Source: Anaeramoeba flamelloides (lineage: Eukaryota; Metamonada; Anaeramoebidae). Taken from it: DNA of 64,000 nt. A program made the translations under genes and the position numbers. The DNA is taken from contig JANTQA010000042.1 of assembly GCA_027625915.1 (NCBI GenBank), forward strand, positions 880,001-944,000, in the 5' to 3' direction. Position 1 is the first letter of the stretch. Every line of letters begins with the position of its first letter. The notes under the pieces are model-generated. The model was not told where the DNA came from. It did not search any database and was given only the letters and a program-made list of their open reading frames with translations. Positions 11,901 to 24,281 of the stretch are shown here, in pieces.

Positions 11901-14900
11901 TATCTGTATTAATTGAGATTGAAAAATTCAAATTTTACAATTATATTATTCAAATTTTTACTAATAACAAAATTCAACAAAATAATTTCTTGGGTTACGA
12001 GGATTATTTTATTATCTTTAAATAATATTTAAAAGTTATTTTTTATTTTTTTTTAAAATTTAGGGTTAATTAATTTCTCTATTAAAAAAGCTTTTATGAA
12101 TTTAATTACAAAGTAATAAAAGAAATTATTTTACAATTTTTTATTTTTTATTTTGTTTTTTTCAAGTATTTTCTATTGTTTAAATTGATGTTTTAGAAAA
12201 TTATTCATATTAAACTTTGAATTTTGGCCTAAAGAAATGAATTTCATTTTTCTCATAATTTATTATTTATTAAAATTTTATGATAAAATAAATAAATAAA
12301 ATAATATATTACTGAAAAATTTTCATTTTTTTTTCAGATAAAATTAACAACATTATTTGTTTGTTATTATTAATAAATCAGTGTGTTGGGTTTTGAATTA
12401 CTATTATTAGAATAAAATTTCTGAGTTAAAAATTAAAAAAAAATATCAATCAGAAAAAAAATGTAAAATTGGAATATAATTATTTTTTTTTTCAATTTCA
12501 AAAAAAAAAATACAATAACATAACTCTTTTCTCTTTGAACTCTTTTGACTTTTTATTATAATTCAAATCGGGATTAAAGACAAATAAAAAAATAAATATA
12601 TTAGCACATCAATAGAATTTTAAATATTTTCTTTTAAACTTGATGAAATTTAGGCAAATCTGGGGTGCTAAGGGATATATATATATATATATATATCTGA
12701 ATATTTTTGTGAAAATATGAAAAATTGCTATCCAACAATCTTTCTCACTGAAATGATCATTTTTCTCTATTTTTTTGAAATTTTTTTCCAGTTTATTAAA
12801 AAATATGATGTTGAAAAAAATTTTATTTTTGTTTTAAAAATTCGAAAAAATTTTTAATCTAGTTTTCATATTGCTTTGATTCAAAAAATAAATTATTTTG
12901 GAATTAATATTTTAATGTTTCAATCTGGGTTTTATTTAAAGTTTATTTTTCACTAAAAAGGATTCATTTGATTAATAGATAAAATTGAAGGAAAAATTGA
13001 TCACACCAGATTAAAAATATACGTAAGAAAATATAAATTGATAAAAAAAATAAAAATCTAGAATGTTGAAAAATTAAAAATGGGTTTAAATTCACGAACA
13101 CTGGGAAATGAGATATATTAATTGGTAAACTGATGAACTAAAAACATTATATTTGGAATCAAATGTTGTTCAACTCATCAAATTTAAAAAATCCTACTAG
13201 TTGGAAAGCTCAGTAATATTTAAAAATTATATAAAAACAACATTTTCAATTTCAAACAGTCGTGTCGTGGCCTGCCTATATTTTATTTGATTCTTATTTT
13301 TGTTTCGAAAATCTATTGATTTTCGTTAGGTTTTTTTTACTTTAGAAATAAACAGAAAATTTTAAGAAAATTTAGGATTATTTCCTAAAAAAAAAAAAAA
13401 ACCTAGAACACTTCACAAATCAAAACACAAATCAATAAAATTTCTAACGGCGGTTTTCTTGAATTTAAAAAATCTATTGATTTTCGTTAGGTTTTTTTTT
13501 TTTAGGAAATAATCCTAAATTTTCTTAAAATTTTCTGTTTATTTAAAAAGTAAAAAAACCTAGGCACTTCACAAATAAAATAGAAAACCTCAAAAAAAAA
13601 CAAGAACACTTCACAAATCAAAAACAGAAAACTCAAAAAAGCCTAACGAAAATCTATTGATTTTCCAAATAAACAGAAAACCTCAAAAAAACCTATCTGT
13701 TTTTTTTTTTTAATTTAGAAAATAAAAAAAAAAAATTGGTAATTTTCTTTTAAATTCAAATTAAAATTAAAGAAAACCTAACGAAGCTTTTTCCAGAATT
13801 CAAAAGAATAGAGAAAAAACAAAGATTTTACTATTTTCTTTTATATTTTGGAAAAGCGAAGGGTACCTTTTTCGTGATTTTTCGTTTAACTATGAAAATA
13901 TATCAATTAAAAAAAAAAAAATGTTTTTTTTTTTGCAAAATTTTGTGAGAAATTAATCTAGAAAAAACAATTTTGGATGTTTAAATAGTTGTACTCACTT
14001 TTTCTAAAGATGGTGTTGTGGTAAAAAAAGAGATACAATTATAAAATTTATGTTTTAATGTTTTGTATTTTAATTCTAAAGAATTTTTTTTTGAAAAATT
14101 TGAAATTTAGAATTAAAATACACTCTTTGATCAGAATATATTTTATTTAACAATATTTTAATGATCGTATAATAATTTTGAAACAATCCAAAATGACAGA
14201 AATATTGAAGTGAAATTTTGTAAATTTTAGTATGTAATTTGAATTTGAAATATTATTGGAAATATAATCATTATAATGATTTATTCATTATAAATAAAGA
14301 AATAAAAAACTATAAATAAAACAATTAGTTACGAGATAATTCCAAAGTTTATAGTCAATTTTTTTTAAAGTTTTATCAATTTCAGTGATTGTAGCATTAA
14401 TGCCATCAGATGTGGTATCTATATCCATGCAAAAAAGATTGTTTATTTCGCTCATTAAGTTTGAAAAACAAAAAAACGAATCTGGTTCGTAATGTTTACT
14501 TTCTTCGGATTTATCTCTTGCAAAAATATAGAAAATTGGTGCCAAAATTTCATTCATTCCTTGGACATATCCGATCCCTGGATTAAATTTTGCATATAAA
14601 AACAATATTTCACAAAGCGTTAATAATCGGTTAGTAATTTGTTGATTATTGCCTTCTTTTACCATATAAATAGCTTTTCTCTTTCCTTTTTTCGTTTTCG
14701 TTTTCGTTTCCTTTTCCTTTTCCTTCTCTTTTTCCTTTTCCCTTTCCTTTTCCTTTTCCTTTTCCTTTTCCTTTTCATTTTCCTTTTCCTTTTCCTTTTC
14801 CTTTTCCTTTTCCTTTTCCTTTTCCTTCTCTTTTTCCTTCTCATTCTTTTTTTCCTTCCCAGTTTTCATTTTCCTTTCTTTATCCTTCCCCTTCTCCTTC

Positions 14901-17900
14901 CCCTCGCCTTTTCTCTCGCCCCTTTCCCTTTTCTTTTCTTTTCCCTTTTCATTCTCAATTTCTTTCTCTCTTTTTTTTTCTATTTTTTTTCCATTTCCTT
15001 TTCTATTCACATCTTTTTGCTTATTTTTATTTCCCTTTTGAATCTTCGTTTTCATTTCTATCCTTTTCCCTTTCCTAAGTTCCAACTCTTTCCCCTTTTG
15101 TTGTTTTTCATTTATATATATATTTGTTTGGATGGATTTTTTATCTTTTTGATATTTTTTTTTTTCATTTTTCAATTTTTCATTCTTACCAATCGAATTA
15201 TTTGTTTGATTTTTTAAATCATTAAATTCTTTTTTTTTTTTTCAAAATGCTTTTTTTGTTCATCTTGAAATTTTTTTTTTTTTTCAAGATATTCTTCATT
15301 ATTTTCATATTCTTTGAAAAAACACATATTGGTTCGTGTACGAATAATATCCTTATATATTTGAAACATTAAATTTCTTTCTTCCTTAATTTTTACAAGT
15401 TCGCTGGATTTTAAATTCTCCTTTAATTTTTCATAATCTAAATCATCATCAAAAGAATAGCTTAATTCGCTAAAATGCTAAATAAATGAAAAAGAAATAA
15501 ACAAAAATAAATGAAAAGCAAATAAATATAAAAATTTCCATTCCGGACAACCAAAAGATCAATTTTCAAAATAAACAGTTTGAGGTTCCGTTTTTAATAT
15601 ATTTCTTTCATTTTTTTTTTTTTTTTAATTTTTAATTGTAAAATCATCTTGATTTTTTTTTAATGATAATTAATTTTTTAAAAAAATCACTTCATTATTA
15701 AAATAGAAATCTCAATTGTTTCATCTTTTTTAGGGTGTAATTGTTTAAAAGTTAAATAATTTAGAATGATTATTAATAGTGTGAACTTTTTTTATCTAGA
15801 CAAATACCAAGATATAAAATTTCTTTTGGAATTAAAGTTATTATTATTTTTTAAAAAATATCAAAATTAAAATTTGTTCATAGGAAAAAAATTTGTAATT
15901 ATTAATGATTTTTGTTTTCATTACAATTTATTATGCATTTTTTGTTTAATTTTTAAGAGGAATTTTCAAATAAAATTTTGTTTTTTTTCTCAAAATTTAA
16001 TAAAACATTAGTTAATTCTAATAATATTGTTTGAAGAAAGAATAATAATCTGATAATTATTAATAGTTGATTTACCATAAAAATTATAATTGAAAATAAT
16101 TCAGATCATTAAATTTTGTTTATTTTTTCCAAAATTTTTGATTTTTAATACTTAATACTTCTATAACCTTCAAAAAGAACAAAAAATTCCATTTTTTTTT
16201 TGATTCAATGATTTATTTTTAAGCTATTTGGATTCTTTATACGAAAAATTTGTATATAATAATCTATGTATAAGGGATATATATATATATAAGGTTTAAT
16301 TATTTTTCTCTTGAGTATATTATATATTTTTTCAAAGATCTATGACTTTTATCTCTGAATTTAAAACAAATCTTTAAAATCTTCTCAAAAAAAATTGGTG
16401 CTAATTTTCTTTAACAATAAACAAGAAGTTTTTGGATAAAAAAAATACATTTTATGGAATAGTAAAAATGATATTTAACTTCTATTAAAACTCTTACTGG
16501 AAAATCAATTTTATTTAAATTTCAAATCATAACTCTTCTAGTTTAGTATAATTTCAAATTTTATCATTTTTAATACATTCGTTATATCATTAATTTGGAA
16601 TTAGTAGTATAATAAAAGTAAATGAATTTACATGTGAAAATAAAAATCATCAGAAAGTTAGTCAAAATTTGAGATCCAGGTTTCTGTGATTTCTGTGATT
16701 TGTTTTTTCAAAAAGAAATAAAAATATTATGTGTTCTTGTTTAACTTTTAGAATGAAGATCTTCAATGATCTTTGGTGTTTTAAAGTTTTAAAAGATTTG
16801 TTTGTCAATGTAAGCCAACTTATTAAAAGCTTGAGAAAAAATCTTTCTTTAAAAACGTTTTTACTATTCTTTTTCTAACTCCTGAAAACTTTTTAAAAGT
16901 CTATTTTTGTAGATCTTCATACTTTTTAAGATTTTTGTTTCTCGATCCAGTCTAACTTATGAAGGAATTGTGCTGAATTTTCTATGAAAAAACAATTAAA
17001 ATCTGTAATACAATTTCTTTTGATTTTTAAAGTGAAAAATCAGATAAATTTGAGAAGATATCAAAAAAGAATTCTAGATATTTCACATTTGTTTGCTATT
17101 TTATGTTTGAAGACATGAAAATTTTAACTTTGAGCTTTCTTGTCTTTTTCCAACTAATCCTTCCATAACCTTAACCTACAATTAATCATTTTTTGTTTAG
17201 TATTTGGTTGTATTTGATTTTTTTTTTTTTTAATTGTATACCATCCATTGAATTCCAGACATTTTGTAAAACAGAACATCAATTATTTTGCAAAATAAAT
17301 TTTCTTAATATACAAAGATCTAATTGAATCTCAAATACAACCAACTGGTTGTTTGATCAAATGGAGTTTCATAAATAATGCTAAAAAGGTGTTTTACTAT
17401 TTATATTTTTGCTGTAATGATCAATCTAAAATGGATTTGTTTTTAACGTCTAGTGGGTTTTTTCTCTGTCTAAAGTGTTTTTATGAAGAAAACAATTAAT
17501 GTTTATTCACAAATATAGGAAAGAAGTTAATTACTTTAAATATTTATAGCTACCATTCCAGAAAAAATTGTCAAATCAATTTTAATTGTTAAAATGGTTT
17601 TAATCATAAGATGGCAGTGAAAAGGAAAATTTTTCTTCTTATTTTTCAATGATCAATAAAGATATATGAAATTCAAATTATTCAAGCTGGATTAATTGCT
17701 ATTGTTAATTTCTTAAAGCATATTTCAAATGAATAAAAAAATCATAGCAACAAAAAATCCCAAAAAAGTCAATTTTACTACTGTTTACAAATTAAATTCC
17801 TAAATTGTGAGAAATTGATCATGGTTAAATTTTGGTTTTATTTGATGTTTTGAAATCTATTTTAATTCCAACAATCAATCTGATTTTTGGTTTTGGTTTT

Positions 17901-20690
17901 TGTTTTTAAAATGAAATAAAAAATAAGTAAAAAAATATTTGTAAAATGAGAACTTTTAATACCATTTTACAATGACCATTTCCATTAGAAGATGACGGTT
18001 TATAAATCCGAGATTTTCTAACAAAAAAAAAAAAAAAAATGGGAACTTTTAACTGGTTCTATCAACTATTGGAGTTATTTGGTAAATAATTCTTGAGGAT
18101 AAAATTCAAAAATAAAATTAGAAAAAGAATTTTTTTCAGGGAAAATGAAAAACTTTATTTTTTTTAGAACCTTTTTGGTTTTATTCTTTCATGGATACCT
18201 TAAGTGCCAACTTTAAAAAGTTTTATCTCAGAGAATGAGTTTTGTTAAACAATAATCATCTTTCAAACAGAGAAGATTTGATCGTAAAAGTAATTGAGAA
18301 TATTGATTTTTATATTATTGATTTTTTTTTTTTCAGAGTTAAACCAAGATCATTCTTCACAAAAGTAAAGTGAACCAAACAAGAATATGTTTCGGAACAC
18401 AAAATTAATTATATGCTTTTTTTTGTTGTTTTTTTTTTGACCATTCTGGAAAAAAATTTTCAAACAGATTTTAATTGTAAAACAGTAGTAAAATTTCTCA
18501 TATACAAATATTTTTTAATGTATTTTTTTTGTTCATTTTAAAACAAAAACCAAGTTCAAAAATTCGATTGATTGTTGGAATCAGAATAGATTTCAAAACA
18601 TCACACAAAACCAAAATTTAAGCATGATCAATTTTTCACAATTTGGGTTTTAATTGTAAACCTTAGTAAAAAGTGAATTTTTTTCGTTTTTTTGATGCTT
18701 TGCTTTTTCTCTTTATTCATGTGGAATTGGCTTTAAGATTTTAAAAATAGGTATTAATCCAGTTTGAGGAATTTCAGTTTCATATATCTTCATTGATCAG
18801 TGAAAAATAAGTAAAATAAAAATTGAAAAATTTTCCTTTTCACTACTATCTTATGATTAAAACTGATCTTACAATTAAAACGGATTTGACAATTTTTTTC
18901 CAGAATGGTGAATTGTTACCGAAAGTATCTTTTTTCATAAATAAGAAACCGATTTGTTTTACAGAGAGTTGAAGTTAAGACGAACTCATAAAGATTATTG
19001 CTATCATTATAATTCAATTTTTAATCATTGATGTTTGGTTTACTAATTTCTATAATTTATAGAGTACCATTACTCTTTTGAGAATCTCACCAATCGAAAT
19101 TTGGTTAGGATTGATTGTTTTCAAATGTTAGACAATAGCATCGAGTAAAAAGGGAAAAAATAATAAACATCGGTCTTTTTGTTTTTGGTTTATTTTCAGA
19201 CGAATTAATAATTAAATAAAAATATATCATCCTAGTAAATAGAAGTCGGAAATTTTCATTAAAGGTTGGTTTAAATGTGATTAATAATCATTTGAAATTG
19301 AAATAAAAAAAAGTATTATTGTAATCTCATACTTTTTGTGTTTTTTAATAAACTTGTTATTGGTGGCAAAGTTTTTTATGAATTGAAAAAATAATCATAT
19401 AATTGCAGATTTATCTCTTTACTATTTATTTCAAAATAAATGAAACAAAATTTTCATTCAACTTTCCAAAAAAAGATATTGATAACAATGAAATTTTTCA
19501 AATTTTTAAAATTCTGAAAAGAAGCAAAAATTATTAATTTACCTTTTTACAATTTGGGAGATTTGTTAATTATTGGAATGTGATTATTTTGGAAAGCTGA
19601 ATGAAAATATTGATCTTTTTATTTGGCAATTAACAGTAGTTCCGTTTCTTAAATCGCTGAAAAGGAAACCTTCCAACTCAAAAACAAATATAAATTTCTT
19701 TTTTTCCTCAACTTGTTTTTCAAAAAAGTTCATATTTCAAATCGAAAATAAAATTAAAGTGAAAAAAATGATTATATTAAGAGACAATTTTTGCCTTAGG
19801 AACTAGATTGTTATTACATCATGGGGTATATTATTTGTGAATGATGTGGTGAGAATATGGATGATTTTCAAACCACCTTCATCTCGTGAAGATGTTCAAT
19901 TAAAATCGTTTTGAAAATTTTTTATGGGTTGGATAAAATATTTTTGTGGGTGAAATAAGATTGGTAAACAATAACTAGCCAAGAAGCAAACACTTTTCTT
20001 TTTTAAGCCAATCAAGCTAAATTAAATAAGTGAGGATCATAAGTTTTTCAAGGCAACTAATTTAAAATTACTTCAAAGAGCAAAACCAAATACACCAAGT
20101 AACGCTTTTTAACACTTTTGTTTCTCAGTTTTTGAAAATGGCTTTAGCTAACATGAGCGAATAAATTCATTTTTCCGAAAGCAAAAAGAGCAACAACACC
20201 TCTTGAATGGTTGCTTTTGTTCGGTACAATTAATAACATTTGACTCAAAAAAAAGGATCTACCTGATAAGCACTTTCAAAAAAAATATTAATGATTTCTT
20301 TTTGTTCATTTTTTCGAAAAAAAAAAAAACAAATCATCGAAGCAAATTTTTGTATGAATTACAAAAAGAAAAAAATGGTTCAAGATTGTAAAAAGAGAGC
20401 GTTGGCAAAATGGGAATGAATTTTCATACCATTCGTTGAAAAATTTCTGTAAAGTCAGGCTTTAACATTTCTTTTTTATACTCCCAATAAAATTCTCGGT
20501 TTTTTTTCAAAATCTTTCCCCATTCTGATTGCTTGGGTGGCAGGTAATTCATTAGAAGTTTCCATATTAGTGGCCTGAAATTTCCTTCCTCTGGAACACC
20601 ATGAAACGATAGTGCCTTGACAAGTGAGAGATCAATTTGCTGTTCAAAAACGAGACTGAACATTTTTATTCTTTTTTGGTTTTTTTCCAT
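8980..20690 (-). CDS. TBC1D13: TBC1D13-like Rab GTPase-activating protein (4 exons)
   Basis: Model: complement of 20430-20690, 14333-15477, 9234-9394 and 8980-9133, about 573 residues. The product follows TBC1D13 throughout: FHGVPEEGNFRPLIWKLLMN in exon 1; the arginine-finger motif IYKDIIR (Arg about 133) and glutamine-finger motif YVQGMNE (Gln about 393) in exon 2; YYSFRWVSLLFSQEF and RLWDTLLSDPDRFKF in exon 3; QDLYKSNYSEVLSILQNYP in exon 4. Both catalytic fingers are present, so it should stimulate GTP hydrolysis on a Rab in membrane traffic. Introns are 4952, 4938 and 100 nt; phases match at every junction (0, 0, 2), and the exon 2/3 join aligns with the family without a gap. Start: first ATG of exon 1. 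Odd points: about 210 residues of Lys/Glu-rich low complexity lie between the two fingers, and the frame slips in a 13-A run at 15230-15242, where 14 (or 11) are needed. Confidence 0.87.
9855..10440. mobile_element. Partial copy of the 1.9-kb TIR repeat
   Basis: Begins with a terminal-repeat-like GACCATTTCTACGAGA near 9858. From about 10140 to 10420 it parallels 19260-19770 (TTGGTTT, TTATGAATTGAAAAAA, GATTTGCA, CAAAAAGTTTATATTT). The middle of the full-length element is missing. Confidence 0.5.
13309..13560. repeat. Inverted repeat with TTCGTTAGG motif
   Basis: Left arm about 13341-13395 (AAACAGAAAATTTTAAGAAA ... GGATTATTTCC) is mirrored at about 13495-13542. The block CTATTGATTTTCGTTAGG occurs directly at both ~13313 and ~13473, and GCACTTCACAAAT recurs beyond. 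Related hairpins occur near 4140-4200, 4612-4690 and 51780-51850. Probably a short palindromic element; no coding. Confidence 0.5.
14690..14845. repeat. Coding CCTTTT hexanucleotide tract
   Basis: Tandem CCTTTT/TTTCCT units inside exon 2 of the TBC gene; on the coding strand AAGGAA repeats give (Lys-Glu)n. Frame is kept through the tract, so unit number can vary without killing the gene. Confidence 0.8.
17552..17970. mobile_element. Reversed copy of the 468-bp TIR element
   Basis: Opens with ACCATTCCAGAAAAAATTGT and reads, in reverse-complement orientation, like the element at 18441-18908 (for example AATCATAAGAT, GATCAATAAAGATATATGAA, TTTTGGTTTTATTTGATG). It abuts the left end of the 1.9-kb element, and its distal tip is unclear. 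It keeps a TTAA at 17713-17716 that is uninterrupted here but occupied by another element in the cullin-intron copy. Confidence 0.6.
17974..19897. mobile_element. 1.9-kb TIR element, copy 1 (with nested insert)
   Basis: Aligns over nearly its whole length with 60257-62140, very closely in places (18955-19130 versus 60705-60890). The ends, best seen in copy 2, are inverted repeats GTCCATTTTCACGAGA. Copy 1 carries a 468-bp insert (18441-18908) absent from copy 2 and lacks the insert copy 2 has at about 61322-61770. No transposase frame seen, so non-autonomous. Confidence 0.7.
18441..18908. mobile_element. 468-bp TIR element with TGA target duplication
   Basis: Ends are inverted: CCATTCTGGAAAAAAATT on the left and AATTTTTTTCCAGAATGG on the right. 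It is flanked by TGA at 18438-18440 and 18909-18911, while the matching place in the 60.7-kb copy reads a single TTTGAATTG. A 3-bp TNA duplication fits PIF/Harbinger-type insertion, but no transposase supports that. Confidence 0.7.
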
Positions 20691-23421
20691 TTGTTGAGAG
20701 AGAAAAGATAAGAAAAATGATTCTCTAAAAATGTAATTTATTTTGTCCTTCAATTGGTGTGTATTTGTCTGTTTTTGATTTGGTTATTAATTTTGATTAT
20801 CTATTGTAATTTCAAAACTCATTCGGTATTAATTTTTGATTGTTTTGAGATTTAAGGTACACAGTTATTGAAATGAAAAAAAAGATTAATTCTTTGTATT
20901 TCAAATCGTAACAAATAAATCTTTTCAAAATTGCCAATTAAACAAAGATGAAAAAAAATATTCGGTGAGATAAAAAAAATAAAAAAACCTTATTCACAAA
21001 AAATATATTTTTCGATAGAAAAATTTTGGGTGTATATAAATTTTCAATTTCGTTAAATTGAAAAAAAATTTTCTTTTTGTTTTCTTTTATTTTATTGTGA
21101 ATAATAATTAATCACATTAATATGTAGAATTTTTTTAGGAAGCAACTAAATAATTTTTAAAAACTTTATTTTGAAATACTATATGTCCCTAAGACCCAAA
21201 AAACACTAAAAATGAAAAACTGATCAAATACTTTCCATTAAAAAAATTAAAAAAACTAAATGATAAAATAAAAATAAATAAAGTTTCAATTTAACTTTTT
21301 CTTGAATATATTTTTTGCCAAAATCATTGAATTCACACTTGAAATTATGTATATTTTTAGATACGCTATCTTGTTTTAACTCATTTACTAAAACAAATTC
21401 TAAATTCTGGGGTATTTTCTTTTCACAAAAGGCACTAATTTGGTCTTCAAATGTTTTTTTTTAGTTTTAAATGGTAAAATTAAAAAAAGTTCAACTAAAA
21501 AGATAAATTTTCTGGAAAACCATTCTAATTTAATATATTAACTTATTCTTTGATTTCAAGCTTATCTCAACTCCAATTTTTCAAAAAAAAATAAAAAAGT
21601 GTACATTAATTTCAAAAAATATTTTCGATATTCAAAAGTTGAGAGTGTTTTTATTCTAAAAAAAATTATCATACTGTTTAATTGAATTAAGTTATGAACT
21701 TAATTTCGAAAATATTAACCAGAAAAAAATAGTACTTAATTATATTAAGGACATATTAAAAAAAAAAATAAATAAATAAAAATAACTTTGAAATCTAAAA
21801 AAATTTTTTGATTTAAAGAAAATTCAAAAATAATTTAAATTATCGTAATTAGAAATTTTTTTAGGAATTTGAAATGTAAATAATTTTGTAGTATTTGATT
21901 TTCTTTGTATTTTTTTAAAAAAAATCTTTTTTTTTTCTTAGGATTGTTATCAAAAGATGAATGCTTTTTTTTGAAATTTAAAAGTACAATAATTGAAAGT
22001 ATCTTATATTTTATTTGTTTTTTGTGTCTAAATTGGATTTGAAACATATTTTTTTCCGAATAATTTCTTTGATAAACGAGTTGGTTGTTTTTTTTTGTTA
22101 TTTTCTTCGTTTTTCCTTCTCTTGAGTTTGAAATATGAATAGTTTCTTATTGATTTTTTTCTTCAATTTATCTAAATATTTAAGAGTTGTCTTTTCTACC
22201 CTTTCTTTTATTATTATTTCATATTTTTTACATAAATATATTTACATGGTTATTATTTTTCTTTTTGGTAATAAATAAAAAAAATAAATGAAAATAAAGA
22301 ACGTTGTTTGAAAATAGAATCTTTGAAATAACGAGGTTGATATAAAATTTTGGTAAATGATTTGCATTTTCAACATAAATTCAAAAATTAATTTTGATAC
22401 TTATTTTGTTAACTTAAAATTTGACCCAATTTTCGTCTCTTCAAAGAATATTTTATGAGTGAAAACAAATTTATCATTTCTGGGGGTATTGTTAATTAAA
22501 TATTTTGAAAAATCAGTTATTTTAGAAAGGGGTTTACTATGCTAATAAATTTTTAAGTTTGTTAGGTTATTAATATTGATAATAATTTATTTTTTTTGCT
22601 CGTGGGATACTATAAAAATAAATGAGATTAAATTTTCTGAAAACAAATGTTAATCATATTACCAAAGTGTAAACATTGTGAATATTTTCATCTTTTTGAT
22701 ACTAAATGATTTTTTTCCGGAAAGAAATAATCTTGATAAAAGAGTAAAAAAAGCAAAAAGGCTTTTATTATTTTTGGTTATTTTTTAGTGTTATTGGAAA
22801 ACTAATTATACACTTAATTTTGTTTTTTTTTTAACTTTTTTTTTACAGTGTCTTAATCGTAGAGAAAAATATATCTTTATTATTTCATTTTTTTTTTTTT
22901 TTTTTTAATCTTGTGATATATATATATATATTGTAAAAATATTAACAAAGGGCTTGGGTTAAATTGATTTTAATATTTATCTTAAAGTCAGTTTAAATAT
23001 TAATTTACAAACTTTGAACGGAATTTTAAGGAGCACAAAAAGCTCAGATTAATGAAAATTTTTTGAAATGTTTATTACACAAATTATTTTACTAAAATTT
23101 TAATTTTGGGACTTTGTTTGAGCCTTATTTTTGTACTTTAAATTTTGTAAAAAGTTTGTTTCACTAAACTAGAACTAGTTGTATAAAAAGGAAAAAAAGT
23201 AAAATATTATTTTGATTAAAAATTAAGTTAATTCTGAAAAATGGGAAAACAAATTTTTGGTTTTATGTTTGAAAGTCTTGATTTTGAATCAATTTTTTAT
23301 TTTGTTATTATTTTTAATTTTTATTATTTCAATACAAATATCAACTAATATAAATAATTGAAGTGTGTGTGATTAAATAAATAGAATTTTAACAACAGTT
23401 CCCGATTAAATTTAGATCTAT
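20691..23421. other. Intergenic, promoter side of TBC gene
   Basis: AT-rich, with scattered poly-A/T runs and a (TA)n tract near 22917. No convincing coding exon on either strand. The region just above 20690 must hold the TBC promoter but shows no recognisable element. Confidence 0.45.
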
Positions 23422-23423
23422 TA

Positions 23424-23617
23424 CAGTCAGTTTCACTTTTAAGGCACAAACTTACAACGAAATTTAAGGCCAAAAAAAATCTCAAATTAAAGTACAAAAT
23501 TCAAATTTAGTAAAAATAAATTGCAAAAAATAAAATTCCAAATTTTGTGCCTTAATTTGAGATTTTTTGTGCCTTAAATTTCGTTGAAAGTTTGTGTCTT
23601 AAAAGTGGAACTGACTG
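23424..23617. mobile_element. Tc1-like palindromic MITE, copy 1
   Basis: 194 bp, almost fully palindromic, from CAGTCAGTTTCACTTTTAAG to the complementary end CTGACTG, flanked by TA on both sides (23422-23423, 23618-23619). TA duplication and CAGT-type tips are typical of Tc1/mariner elements; there is no transposase, so a MITE. Other copies: 28194, 33982, 36423, 36722, 52677. Confidence 0.8.
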
Positions 23618-24094
23618 TATTTAAAAAAAAATTTTTTTCGTTAAAGTTTTTAAATAATTCGTTTTCTTGTTTTCAAAAAATTAAAATAAAAATATTAAAA
23701 AATTCCAATTTTGAGACCAAATATTTTGAACAGATTGTTTGGTCTTATTCAACAAAATCCTTATAAAAATTTGAGATCATTTTACTCAGAAACAAAATTG
23801 AATTTGAATTTTGAGAGAAAATTATTCTATTCTTATATATCTTCAAGAAAATTTTGTTTTGAATAATCAAATTCTATCTTAAACCAAAAAATACAATGAA
23901 TGAATTTAAATATTTCTTTTTTCAGAAAAAATGGAATAATAAAATTGATCTAAGAAAAACAAATTCTTTTTTGGTTTTCTTAATCGATCAGAATTTTTTG
24001 ATACTTGGCAATATCCAAAATATATAAATATAGAATATCACCATAAGCATATTTTGAAATTTTGTATTGTTGTCGTGAAGTGTTTTTTCCTTAA

Positions 24095-24273
24095 GGGATT
24101 AACCTCACTTAAATTTTTTTTAATCTAAATTTAATAGAGATTGAGAAAAAAATTTTGCCAATACTTAAATTTGAAAACTCCTGTTTATTTTCAATATTAA
24201 ACATATTTCGAGAGAAGGGATCCTTATTTAGAGATTGGTCAAAAAAAAAAAAAAAAAAATAGAGAATAGTCCC
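24095..24273. mobile_element. Short TTAA-bounded MITE, copy 1
   Basis: About 179 bp between TTAA (24091-24094) and TTAA (24274-24277), with tips GGGATTA and TAGTCCC. Core text CTGTTTATTTTCAATATTAA is shared with 43846-44016 and, inverted, 54805-54980. Confidence 0.65.
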
Positions 24274-24281
24274 TTAAGGAT

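Larger units (their letters stand above)
9395..14332 (-). other. Giant intron 2 of the TBC gene (4.9 kb)
   Basis: Donor CTC/GTAACT at 14333/14332, acceptor AAAG at 9395. It holds no recognisable gene. Contents: a partial copy of the 1.9-kb repeat (9855-10440), dinucleotide TA tracts (about 12675-12696), an inverted-repeat block at 13309-13560 and long homopolymers. Confidence 0.7.
15478..20429 (-). other. Giant intron 1 of the TBC gene (5.0 kb)
   Basis: Donor ATG/GTATGA at 20430/20429 and acceptor ATTTAG at 15478, both phase 0. Hosts a reversed copy of the 468-bp element (about 17552-17970), a 1.9-kb element (17974-19897) and a 468-bp element nested within that. The stretches 15480-17550 and 19900-20429 hold no gene that I can support. 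Confidence 0.7.

Noticed and set aside
14639-15217. 192-residue plus-strand frame rich in F and L
   Set aside because: It is the antisense shadow of the Lys/Glu tract in the TBC exon.
9395-20429. The two TBC introns are almost equal in length (4938 and 4952), suggesting duplication
   Set aside because: Their sequences are not collinear; only a small repeat fragment is shared, so the match in size is coincidence.
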